A DNA stretch of 37,701 bases from contig JASJBI010000053.1 in NCBI GenBank assembly GCA_030066595.1, positions 1 to 37,701 of the forward strand, written 5' to 3'. This document shows, one piece after another, positions 29,510 to 36,795 of the stretch. The position numbers were made by a program, and so were the translations under genes. Below the pieces are notes generated by a model that saw only the letters and a program-made list of their open reading frames with translations, ran no database searches and was not told the DNA's origin. Positions within the stretch are counted from its first letter, which is position 1, and each line of letters opens with the position of its first letter. Source of the stretch: Alphaproteobacteria bacterium (GTDB lineage Bacteria > Pseudomonadota > Alphaproteobacteria > JAJFFI01).

Positions 29510-29724
29510 GCCTGATCGGCATGCAGTTCGAAGCCCTCAAGGAATTCGAGGGCACCTACGAGTTTCCGCCTGGCAGTGGGACATTTCGCAAGTCGGCCTA
29601 CGCCCCAGGCGGAACGTACACCTGCCGCAACGAAGGGCTGAGCGAGGCGCTCGAAGGATGGGTGGAAGCTGGCAATGCGCGTCTGCTGGGCCCAGCCCCG
29701 ACCGGCGGCGTGAGCGGAGGCTGA
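29506..29724 (+). CDS. Small hypothetical protein
   Basis: This is 72 residues in an ATGA overlap with the coiled-coil gene. It contains FEALKEFEGTYEFPPGSG, then KSAYAPGGTYTCRNEGLSEA and a Gly-rich end. Probably a small beta protein. No family is recognised, but codon bias matches its neighbours. Confidence 0.58.
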   Translation: MSLIGMQFEALKEFEGTYEFPPGSGTFRKSAYAPGGTYTCRNEGLSEALEGWVEAGNARLLGPAPTGGVSGG

Positions 29725-29725
29725 T

Positions 29726-30091
29726 ATGGCAGTCACGCACCCCACCGCGCGCCGCAACGGCATCGCCGATCACGTCGTCGATCAGCTCGACGGCGGCAAT
29801 CTTGAGTTCCAGACGTCGGGCAGCGCCGAGGTCGCCACCTGCACCTTCGGCACGCCAGCGTTCGGCGCGGCCTCCAGCGGCGTCGCCACCGCGAACGCGA
29901 TCACGAAGGACAGCAGCGCCACCGGCGGCACGACGACAAAGGCCGAGCTCCAAAACAGCGGCAGCACGGCCCAGGTGCTGTGCTCCGTCACCTCGACCGG
30001 CGGCGGCGGCGACATCGAGCTGTCCAACAACGTCGTCGGCGCGGGCCAGGAAGTCGACATCACCTCCCTGACCTACACCGCCCCAGCGTAA
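29726..30091 (+). CDS. Small beta-rich virion protein
   Basis: This is 121 residues from ATG 29726, one base after the previous stop. The opening AVTHPTARRNGIADHVVDQL, then GNLEFQTSGSAEVATCTF and a Ser/Thr/Gly-rich beta region, is typical of small structural proteins in podovirus genomes found beside adhesion genes. It ends with ISSLTYTAPA-like residues (ITSLTYTAPA). It probably sits on the virion surface. Confidence 0.72.
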   Translation: MAVTHPTARRNGIADHVVDQLDGGNLEFQTSGSAEVATCTFGTPAFGAASSGVATANAITKDSSATGGTTTKAELQNSGSTAQVLCSVTSTGGGGDIELSNNVVGAGQEVDITSLTYTAPA

Positions 30092-30106
30092 CGTTCGGGG
30101 CGATCG

Positions 30107-30859
30107 ATGACGCGGCCGGTCATCGAAGGCTCTCAGCGCACCGAGAGTTCCGGCACTTCCGACGATACGACGACGCGCGTGGCGGCGCGGCCGGCAGGCA
30201 CGACTGAAGGCGACCTCGTCGTCATCATTGCCGCCTGCACGCGCGGCGCGACCACCGACAACATCACTATCAACAACAGCTACACGGCGCTGCACGCCAA
30301 GATTAGCGTTGGCACCGACGACAGCACCGTGTTGCGATGCTTCGCCAAGGTGATGACGGCGAGCGAGAGCCACCCCACGCTGACTGTCACGAGCGCATCG
30401 TACTGGTGCATCGACGTGTTCAGGATCAGCGGCGCCACGACTACGATCGCGGACATTGCCGTCGGCACGAATACTAACAATACCCCAGGATTGGATGGCG
30501 ACCTTCCGTCAGTTTCAATCAACGACAGCAAGTACGCGGACAGCATCGCGCTGCGCATGGCCTCCTGTTCCGAGAACGCGTGGAGCAGCATCCCCGTCAC
30601 CCCGCCAACCAGCCACACCACGCGGCATGAAGGCGATTTCGCCAACCGTGGGTCAGCCGGCTCGTGCTGGGTCAACGCGGACAATCCGAGCCTCGCCGCA
30701 GCGACATGGGAGGACACTTGGGACGGCGGTGCTGCTGCCGGGCAGGGCGAGTGTGACGTGTCGCTGGTGGTGCCTCCCGCAGCGGCCGCCGATCCCGCTT
30801 ACACCCAGACCAGTTTCCGCTTTCGCAACGACGACGGCGTCCTTTCGGAGCCGGCTTAA
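30107..30859 (+). CDS. Beta-rich virion surface protein with FRFRNDDG tail
   Basis: This is 250 residues from ATG 30107. It is a Ser/Thr/Ala-rich beta domain: GDLVVIIAACTRGATTDNI, SASYWCIDVFRISGA and DSIALRMASCSEN. It ends in TSFRFRNDDGVLSEPA. The FRFRNDDG tail motif recurs at the C-termini of proteins in phage structural clusters. The N-terminal half resembles the start of the 692-residue protein (DDDILILHIEGEG, TLYWHRYDS), so the two may share a fold. Likely a decoration or adhesion protein. Confidence 0.65.
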   Translation: MTRPVIEGSQRTESSGTSDDTTTRVAARPAGTTEGDLVVIIAACTRGATTDNITINNSYTALHAKISVGTDDSTVLRCFAKVMTASESHPTLTVTSASYWCIDVFRISGATTTIADIAVGTNTNNTPGLDGDLPSVSINDSKYADSIALRMASCSENAWSSIPVTPPTSHTTRHEGDFANRGSAGSCWVNADNPSLAAATWEDTWDGGAAAGQGECDVSLVVPPAAAADPAYTQTSFRFRNDDGVLSEPA

Positions 30860-30873
30860 CATGGGAGACCGCA

Positions 30874-31623
30874 ATGGCTGACGTGTTCACAGGCGTTATT
30901 GAGAAGTCCCGCTCGGGCTGCGGGCGCAACGAGGATAAGGACTACGTTCATGTCCTCGCCAACACCTTCAGGATCGCCACCGGGCAGACGCTGGCCCAGT
31001 GGCTAACGGCCAACCCGACGCACGTGTACGGCGACCCGAACGGCGACTACTGGCTGATCGAGATCACCGAGGCGCAGTTCAACGGCTTCACCGAGGCCAG
31101 CGACTTCTTCCACGGCGGCAAGGAGAACCAGCCGCGATGGCAGCAGAAGACGGCTGGGCAGAACGAGACCGAGGACCTTGGCTCGTTTGCCGAGCCGACC
31201 AACAGCGGCTCGACCTTCACCAGCGACACCGAGGTCAAGGACGACCGCTTCCAGCTGAAGATTTACGACGACGACCCGACCGGCGACCCGGCGGGCACAC
31301 ATCTCATTGAGGATGACCTTGACGAGGGGGCGGCCGGGAGTTCCACCACCCGCTACGTCGAACTGCTGGACGAGGACGGCGTCCGCATCAACCGCAACAA
31401 GGCCAACGACCAAGTGGAGATCGGCGGACGGCCCATCGTGTTCAACTTCGGCAGCGCGCATACGCCGTCGCTTACTGCCGGCATCACCACGGTCAAGATC
31501 GCGACGGACGTGTCTGGGCAAATCTTCTGGGAGAGCAACGCCCGCTACCGCCACGTCGGGCCGAGCGGCGAGGACACTTACATTGCCAACATCTTCAGCA
31601 ACACGCTGAGGGTCGTGGAGTAA
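30874..31623 (+). CDS. Hypothetical virion-block protein
   Basis: This is 249 residues from ATG 30874 with GGGAGACCGC upstream. The first ~85 residues are alpha/beta with YVHVLANTFRIATGQT, DPNGDYWLIEITEAQFNGF and FFHGGKENQPRW. The rest is beta-rich and acidic (DDRFQLKIYDDDPTGDPAGT, RYVELLDEDGVRINRN), ending NIFSNTLRVVE. No family is recognised. Position among beta-rich structural genes suggests a virion component. Confidence 0.6.
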   Translation: MADVFTGVIEKSRSGCGRNEDKDYVHVLANTFRIATGQTLAQWLTANPTHVYGDPNGDYWLIEITEAQFNGFTEASDFFHGGKENQPRWQQKTAGQNETEDLGSFAEPTNSGSTFTSDTEVKDDRFQLKIYDDDPTGDPAGTHLIEDDLDEGAAGSSTTRYVELLDEDGVRINRNKANDQVEIGGRPIVFNFGSAHTPSLTAGITTVKIATDVSGQIFWESNARYRHVGPSGEDTYIANIFSNTLRVVE

Positions 31624-31629
31624 TCTACG

Positions 31630-33708
31630 GTGGCCATCCCCACCTTCGTCAGTGCGGGAACGGACGCGCACGGGACCGGGGGAGTAACCCCCGGCCTCCC
31701 GGCTGGTCTGCAAGACGACGACATCCTGATCCTGCACATCGAGGGTGAGGGGGAGGACGGCAACGCGGACAGCGCGCCGACCGGGGGCGACTGGACGGCT
31801 ATTGACGGTGGCACGGGCTCGGTCGCCTCCGGCACGACTGGCGCGGCAGACAAGACGCGCCATACCCTCTACTGGCATCGCTATGACAGCGCCAGCCCGC
31901 CTAACCGGAGCGTGCCCGACGCGGGACAGCATACCGGCGCGATCATCACGGCTTGGCGGGGCTGCAAGACGACCGGTTCGCCGATCCACCAGACTCAGTC
32001 GTCGAGCAGCAGCTCCAACAACAGCAGCATCTCCGTCACGGGCGTCACGACTTCGGTCAACGACTGCCTGATCGTCGCGAGTTCGGCGGCCGGCGACGGC
32101 ACTGGCGGGACGCGCTTCTCAGGGTGGACCAACGGCAACCTTTCCGGCCTGACGGAGCGGGCCGATTTCAGCTTCACCAACGGCAGCGATGGCGCCATCG
32201 GCGTGGCATCCGGCGGTCTCGCAACGGCGGGCTCGAGCGGTGCCACGACGGCGACCTTCTCCACGAACGAGGAGGAGGCTAACTGGTGCATCGCGCTGGA
32301 GCCGGAGCCTGACGGCCCTTCGATTACGTCGATCGACAGCGACGACGACACGGTGGACACCCGCACTGGTGTCACCATCGCCGGCAGCAGCTTTGGCGCC
32401 AGCGAGACCGGCAGCGCTAAGGTCGAGGTCAGCAACAACGCCACCTACGGCAGCGGCACGGTCGTCGAGATCGACGCGACGAGCTGGTCTGACACCAGTA
32501 TCACCGTCGACATCGAGGAGGAGGGCACCGGCAACCCGCTCTCCGACGATTTCACGCTGCCGCTCGACCCGGCCTACCTCTGGGTAACGGACAGCACCGG
32601 CAGCCGCAACAGCGTTGGGCATCAGTTCAAGCTGAAAGACGCGGGCGCGACCTGGCTCGCCAACAAGGACACCGACGTCAACATCGACGTCACTTCCGGC
32701 AACGTGCAGAAGCGGCTGCGTCTTGAGATCGACAACTCAGGCGGCGAGGCCACGACGCCGTCGTTCCGGTGGATCTACAGCAAAAACAGCGGCGCCTACG
32801 CCACGATCACGGCGAGCTCCAGCAACATCCGCACGAAGAGCACGACGCACTTCGCTGACGGCGACGACTGCGACGAGAGCCTGCTTGGCGCCGGCACGCT
32901 GATCACGAACAACAACGGCGCCGAGGAAAGCACTGGCGTCATGACGATGGGCGCCAACTTCAGCGGCAGCTCGGAGATCGAGTGCGAGCTCTCGTTCGAG
33001 CTGGTGTCGGCCGATTTGGCGAACAACGACACAATCGACATCCGGCTTGAGGAAAACGACGGCACCGACTTCGACACCTACACCGAGACGCCGCGGATCA
33101 CGATCACCAAGTCGGGCGACGTCACCGGCACGGGCGACCTTGATGCCCAGGCCTCGCAGGCCGACGGCGCTGGCGTCGTTCGGTCGATCGGGACCGGCAC
33201 GCTGGAGGCCCAGGCCAGCGCCGTCGATGGCACGGGCGCGGTCCGCAGCGTCGGCACGGGCGCACTTGAAAGCGGCGTTAGCCAGGTCGACGGCGCAGGC
33301 ACGGTGGCGGATGCCAGCGTTGACGGCACCGGCGATCTGCAGGCGCAAGCTTCCGATGTCGCTGGCACGGGCGTCGCTCGGTCGGTCGGCAGTGGTGCGC
33401 TGGCAGCCGCGTCCAGCGAGATCGACGCCGCCGGCATCCTCCGCAGCTTGGGAACCGGCGTCCTCGAAGCGCAGACGAGCGAGGTCGACGGCGCCGGCAC
33501 GGCCGAGTGGGTCGGCACTGGCGCGCTCGCGGCCCAAGCGGCGGCGGTCGCCGGCGTCGGCGTGGTGCGTTCCATCGGCACCGGCGCTTTGATCTGCGGC
33601 GCCAGTCAGGTAGAAGGGCTGGGTGCAGGCGTCACGCCGGTATCAGCATTGCCGTTGGACGCCAACCGGGTCCGGTGCCATCAACAGCAGGATCCGTTTC
33701 AGACGTAG
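31630..33708 (+). CDS. Large modular virion adhesion protein with IPT-like domain and 21-residue repeats
   Basis: This is 692 residues from GTG 31630. Residues ~1-230 are a beta domain (DDDILILHIEGEGEDGNA, TGAIITAWRGCKTTG). Residues ~234-338 look like an IPT/TIG immunoglobulin fold (SITSIDSDDDTVDTRTGVTI, AGSSFGASETGSAKVEV, TSWSDTSITVDI). Residues ~340-495 are further beta structure. From ~500 there are eight tandem copies of GTG-x-L-x-A-Q-A-S-x-V-D-G-A-G-x-x-R-S-[IV]. The last ~20 residues are unlike the repeats. The arrangement suggests an elongated fibre or spike, probably for surface attachment. Confidence 0.72.
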   Translation: MAIPTFVSAGTDAHGTGGVTPGLPAGLQDDDILILHIEGEGEDGNADSAPTGGDWTAIDGGTGSVASGTTGAADKTRHTLYWHRYDSASPPNRSVPDAGQHTGAIITAWRGCKTTGSPIHQTQSSSSSSNNSSISVTGVTTSVNDCLIVASSAAGDGTGGTRFSGWTNGNLSGLTERADFSFTNGSDGAIGVASGGLATAGSSGATTATFSTNEEEANWCIALEPEPDGPSITSIDSDDDTVDTRTGVTIAGSSFGASETGSAKVEVSNNATYGSGTVVEIDATSWSDTSITVDIEEEGTGNPLSDDFTLPLDPAYLWVTDSTGSRNSVGHQFKLKDAGATWLANKDTDVNIDVTSGNVQKRLRLEIDNSGGEATTPSFRWIYSKNSGAYATITASSSNIRTKSTTHFADGDDCDESLLGAGTLITNNNGAEESTGVMTMGANFSGSSEIECELSFELVSADLANNDTIDIRLEENDGTDFDTYTETPRITITKSGDVTGTGDLDAQASQADGAGVVRSIGTGTLEAQASAVDGTGAVRSVGTGALESGVSQVDGAGTVADASVDGTGDLQAQASDVAGTGVARSVGSGALAAASSEIDAAGILRSLGTGVLEAQTSEVDGAGTAEWVGTGALAAQAAAVAGVGVVRSIGTGALICGASQVEGLGAGVTPVSALPLDANRVRCHQQQDPFQT
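33127..33639 (+). repeat. Eight in-frame 63-base repeats
   Basis: Units begin at 33127, 33190, 33253, 33325, 33388, 33451, 33514 and 33577. All are 63 bases except the third, which is 72. They encode GTGALEAQASEVDGAG-like units of 21 residues. The copies differ mostly at third positions and a few surface residues, which points to repeat expansion followed by drift. Confidence 0.85.
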
Positions 33709-33717
33709 GAGGACGCC

Positions 33718-34008
33718 ATGTCCGATCAGCCGCGCCGCCTGGCGCACTCAGTCCACGACGCGACCGACGACACCACCGAGGCCGTGGCCGCCAATCCCAA
33801 CCGCACCTATCTGCTCGTGCAGAACGACAGCGACACGGTGGTCTACATCTCGATGGCCGTGGGCGCCGTGGTCAACCAGGGTATCCGCCTCGTCGCCAAC
33901 GGCGGGTCGTATGAGGCCAGCCCGCGCAACGGCAACGTTGACACCCGCCCGGTCAACTGCGTCCACGGCGGTTCCGGCAACAAGCGCCTTCTGATCACGG
34001 AAGGGTGA
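33718..34008 (+). CDS. Small virion protein before TerL
   Basis: This is 96 residues from ATG 33718 behind TAGGAGGACGCC, where the ribosome site overlaps the previous stop. The pattern NPNRTYLLVQNDSDTVVYIS (~27-46), GIRLVANGGSYEAS and a final KRLLITEG is that of a compact beta-barrel protein common in phage head-tail or decoration gene groups. Function is unassigned, likely structural. Confidence 0.72.
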   Translation: MSDQPRRLAHSVHDATDDTTEAVAANPNRTYLLVQNDSDTVVYISMAVGAVVNQGIRLVANGGSYEASPRNGNVDTRPVNCVHGGSGNKRLLITEG

Positions 34009-34043
34009 TGCGAAAGCGCACCCCTCGCGCACCCTTTTCGCAT
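34008..34043 (+). promoter_or_regulatory. Hairpin covering the terL start codon
   Basis: ATGCGAAA (34008-34015) pairs with TTTCGCAT (34036-34043). The right arm includes the first two bases of the terL ATG at 34042. The loop holds two copies of GCGCACCC (34016-34023 and 34027-34034). The hairpin would hide the start codon and no standard ribosome site is visible, so translation of terL is probably controlled here or coupled to the upstream gene. Confidence 0.5.
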
Positions 34044-35679
34044 GCTGCCTGAGAAGGTCTACCAGCCCCGGGTCAAGTTCGACGCGGCGCCGACCCTCTG
34101 GGACTTCCTCCGCGACGACAGCTTCTTCACCGGCGTGGAGGGCCCGCTCGGCTCCGGCAAGTCGGTCGTCTGCTGCTCGAAGATCATGAAGTTCGCCGGC
34201 CTGCAGGCGCCCAACGAGCGTAGCAGGATGCGCCACACCCGCTGGGCCATCATCCGCAACACCTATCCCGAGCTCCGGTCGACGACGATCAACACCTGGC
34301 TGTGGCTCTTCCCCGAGCAGCACTGCGGCGGCATGCGCTACCTGCACCCGATCACCCACCGGATCATCGTGCAGCCGACCGCGCAGGCGCCCGGCCTCGA
34401 CTGCGAGGTGCTGTTCATGGCGTTGGACCGGCCCGGGGACGTCAAGCACCTGAAGTCGCTGGACCTGACCGGGGCTTGGGTCAACGAGGCGTCGGAGGTG
34501 CCCGAGGGCGTCATCGACATGCTGACCGGCCGCGTCGGCCGCTACCCTCCCGAGGACGAGGGCGGCGCCACGTGGGCCGGCATCATCGCCGACACCAACG
34601 CCACCGACGACACCAACTGGTGGCACCGCTACTCGCGGCACGGGGCGCCGGCGACGACCGTGGAGCTCGAGGACGGCAGCACGATCGACATCCGGTGGTC
34701 GTTTTACCGCCAGCCGCCGGCGCTGCTCGAGGTGGAGCCGGTGGGAAGCGAATACTTCGTCGCCGAGGCGGGCTTCGAGAGCAACGAGGTCAAGCCGGAG
34801 CGTCTTCTCGAGGCGGCAGGCCGCTACTGGTACGTCAACCCCGATACCGAGAACCTGAAGTACCTGCGCGCCGGCTACTACCACCAGCAGGTGGCGAACA
34901 AGACGCTGCCATGGATCCGGCGCTTCCTACAGGCGAAGTCGATCTACTACGTCGATGGCAAGGCCTGGGTGCCAGAATACAGCGACGAGGTGATGACCCG
35001 GCCGCTGAAGTACGACCCGACGCTGCCGCTGGTGGGCGGCCTCGACGTCGGCGGCGGCACGCTAAACCCGGCGGCCGTCGTCGGGCAGCGCGGGCAGATG
35101 GGCGACTGGCGCATCCTCTACGAGCTGTCGGCCTTCGACACCGGCCTCGAGCGGTTCTCGACGCTACTCAAGCAGGAGCTGGCGCAGAAGTTCGGCGAGG
35201 TGCCGATCCGCTTCTGGATGGACCCGGCCGCGGCGAAGCGGGACGAGGTCTACGAGACGGCGGTCGAGGCCCACATGAAAAGCCGCGGCTTTGATGTCCT
35301 GCTGGCGGGGACGAACGACAACAACGTTCGCCGCAATGCTCTGGCGCTGCCGATGGGGCGCATGATCGTGGTCGGCGGGCGCCCGATCCCCGGCTTCCTC
35401 GTCGACCCCAGCTGCACCCACCTACGAGCGGCGCTGTCGGGCAAGTGGTATCGGCGGCGGGTGCAGACGTCCGGCATGGAACGCTTTACAGAGAGCCCCG
35501 AGAAGAACGAGTATTCCCACATCGGCGACGCAACCTCGTACATGTGCATGGGTGGTGGAGAGCACGCGATGCTGACACGGGCGGCGGGGCGGCCGGGAGT
35601 GCCACCGAGCACGGTGCCGCAGTTCGACCAGAGCACGGGGACGATCGTGCGGACGCCGGACTTCAACCCGTTGGAGTGA
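34042..35679 (+). CDS. Terminase large subunit
   Basis: This is 545 residues from ATG 34042. The packaging ATPase Walker A is GPLGSGKS (34-41). DLTGAWVNEASE at ~141-152 is the Walker B-region signature of this terminase clade. The C-terminal nuclease has GGLDVGGGTLNP at ~333-344, FWMDPAAAKRDE and a final HIGDATSYM. Those acidic residues fit an RNase H-like metal site. TerL docks on the portal, cuts concatemers and pumps DNA into the procapsid. No small terminase was recognised next to it. The start codon lies inside a hairpin. Confidence 0.93.
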   Translation: MLPEKVYQPRVKFDAAPTLWDFLRDDSFFTGVEGPLGSGKSVVCCSKIMKFAGLQAPNERSRMRHTRWAIIRNTYPELRSTTINTWLWLFPEQHCGGMRYLHPITHRIIVQPTAQAPGLDCEVLFMALDRPGDVKHLKSLDLTGAWVNEASEVPEGVIDMLTGRVGRYPPEDEGGATWAGIIADTNATDDTNWWHRYSRHGAPATTVELEDGSTIDIRWSFYRQPPALLEVEPVGSEYFVAEAGFESNEVKPERLLEAAGRYWYVNPDTENLKYLRAGYYHQQVANKTLPWIRRFLQAKSIYYVDGKAWVPEYSDEVMTRPLKYDPTLPLVGGLDVGGGTLNPAAVVGQRGQMGDWRILYELSAFDTGLERFSTLLKQELAQKFGEVPIRFWMDPAAAKRDEVYETAVEAHMKSRGFDVLLAGTNDNNVRRNALALPMGRMIVVGGRPIPGFLVDPSCTHLRAALSGKWYRRRVQTSGMERFTESPEKNEYSHIGDATSYMCMGGGEHAMLTRAAGRPGVPPSTVPQFDQSTGTIVRTPDFNPLE

Positions 35680-35682
35680 GCC

Positions 35683-36126
35683 ATGCGCTGGTGGGTCGTC
35701 TTCACCGGACGGGATCGCCGCAACTGGTGGGACGTCTTCACCGTCCCGGGCTATCGCCACTGCTTCGCGTTCTGCCAGTGGCGCCCCGGCGAGGTCTACA
35801 TCATCGAGCCGATGCAGGAGGCCCTCTTCGCTCATGTCGAGCTGCACGAGCACGTTCTCGACGTCGTCGAGCGGGCGTTGAAGCGAGGCATGGTGTTGGA
35901 GTTCGAGCACGAGCCGATGGTGTCCGGCATCGGCTTCCGGCTGCGCGATCGGGCACCCTTGTTGACCTGTGCATCCGTGATCGGCTACACCCTTGGGCTA
36001 CGCGCTTGGGTGCTGACGCCGCAGGGCCTCGCACGCAGACTACTGAAGGAGGGCGCCAAGCGTGTTAGCGTCGTCGAAGACCATCGAGCTGACAGTCTCC
36101 CCCGCTACGCAAGCGGACGTATGTGA
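35683..36126 (+). CDS. Conserved phage protein with His and Cys motifs, possible thiol-hydrolase fold
   Basis: This is 147 residues from ATG 35683, just after TerL. Key segments are WDVFTVPGYRHCFAFCQW (~16-33) with a His, and APLLTCASVIGYTLGLRAWV (~91-110) with a Cys, then LTPQGLARRLLKEG. The order G-[FY]-R-H ... T-C-x-x-x-x-x-x-LG ... TP-x-x-L is shared by small proteins in many alpha- and gammaproteobacterial phages. The His-before-Cys order recalls permuted papain-like (NlpC/P60) folds, but activity is unknown. The last ~20 residues overlap the next gene. Confidence 0.62.
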   Translation: MRWWVVFTGRDRRNWWDVFTVPGYRHCFAFCQWRPGEVYIIEPMQEALFAHVELHEHVLDVVERALKRGMVLEFEHEPMVSGIGFRLRDRAPLLTCASVIGYTLGLRAWVLTPQGLARRLLKEGAKRVSVVEDHRADSLPRYASGRM

Positions 36127-36541
36127 CCTCCTCGAGCTCGGGGTTCTCTTCGCCGCCAGCTCCCACGTCCCCGGCGAATTCGACATCAACCGCGCCCGCC
36201 AGACGGCGCTGTATCTCCTCGCCAGCGAGGACGCCGCGGTCTTCAAGCTGAGCTACGGCGAGCAGACGGTCGGCTTCGGCATCATGGTGCTCGATCGCCC
36301 TTGGATGACGAAGCCCTGGGGCTACATCTCCACGTTCTTCGTCGCCGAGCATGCGCGCGAGAGCGGGGGCGGCGCCATGCTGCTCGGCGGCCTCATCGAG
36401 TACGCCAGGGTCAACCAGTGCTGCGCCATCTTCGCCGCGTCAACCGCGATGATCTCGGACGGCATCACCAGCAGCTACGAGAGCCTCTTCGGCCGGTGGG
36501 GCTTCATCGACATCGGGCAGACCATGATGAAGGAGCTGTAG
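36062..36541 (+). CDS. GNAT-type acetyltransferase-like protein
   Basis: This is 159 residues from GTG 36062, nine bases after a perfect AGGAGG at 36047-36052, with a 65-base overlap with the previous gene. The GNAT order is visible: an N-terminal ATQADVCDLLELGVLF, VFKLSYGEQTVGFGIMVLD, then YISTFFVAEHARESGGGAML, the acetyl-CoA loop region (R-x-x-G-G-G-A in place of R/Q-x-x-G-x-G/A). It ends FGRWGFIDIGQTMMKEL. Such proteins are often found between TerL and portal in podoviruses. Substrate unknown. Confidence 0.78.
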   Translation: MLASSKTIELTVSPATQADVCDLLELGVLFAASSHVPGEFDINRARQTALYLLASEDAAVFKLSYGEQTVGFGIMVLDRPWMTKPWGYISTFFVAEHARESGGGAMLLGGLIEYARVNQCCAIFAASTAMISDGITSSYESLFGRWGFIDIGQTMMKEL

Positions 36542-36543
36542 CC

Positions 36544-36795
36544 ATGGGCAAGGTCGCGAAGATTTTCGGCGGATCGCCCAAGGTCGACACCTCGGCGGCC
36601 GACCGAGCGCGGGAAGAGGCCGAGGCCGAGCGTCGGCGCCTCGAGGCCGAGCGGGAGTCGACGAAGCGGGCGGCGCTGGCGCCGGGCGGCACTCGGTTCA
36701 GCCTGATTAACCCGAGCACCGGCGAAAGGGGCGTGACAGCGTCGCTCGGGGCCGGGTCGCGGGCGCCGCGGCGAGGGGGCAGCCGCAGTGCCTGA
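36544..36795 (+). CDS. Small head-assembly protein before portal
   Basis: This is 83 residues from ATG 36544. A charged coiled-coil stretch (AREEAEAERRRLEAERES, ~22-39) follows VAKIFGGSPKVDTSAAD, and the tail is Gly/Arg/Ser-rich. The opening GKVAKIFGGSPK and coiled coil are typical of the small protein that precedes the portal gene in podovirus genomes. It overlaps the portal GTG by eight bases. It probably helps assemble the portal or capsid vertex. Confidence 0.7.
   Translation: MGKVAKIFGGSPKVDTSAADRAREEAEAERRRLEAERESTKRAALAPGGTRFSLINPSTGERGVTASLGAGSRAPRRGGSRSA

Noticed and set aside
33640..33708. Frameshift at the end of the 692-residue protein
   Set aside because: The tail differs from the repeats and another frame reads GSGAINSRIRFRR, but no clear homologous ending exists in either frame, so a frameshift cannot be argued from one sequence.
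34302..35294. 330-codon + frame inside the terL gene
   Set aside because: Unlike the dcm case, this frame is Arg/Gly/Ala/Pro-rich with no family motifs, while the terL frame keeps its own motifs and codon bias throughout.
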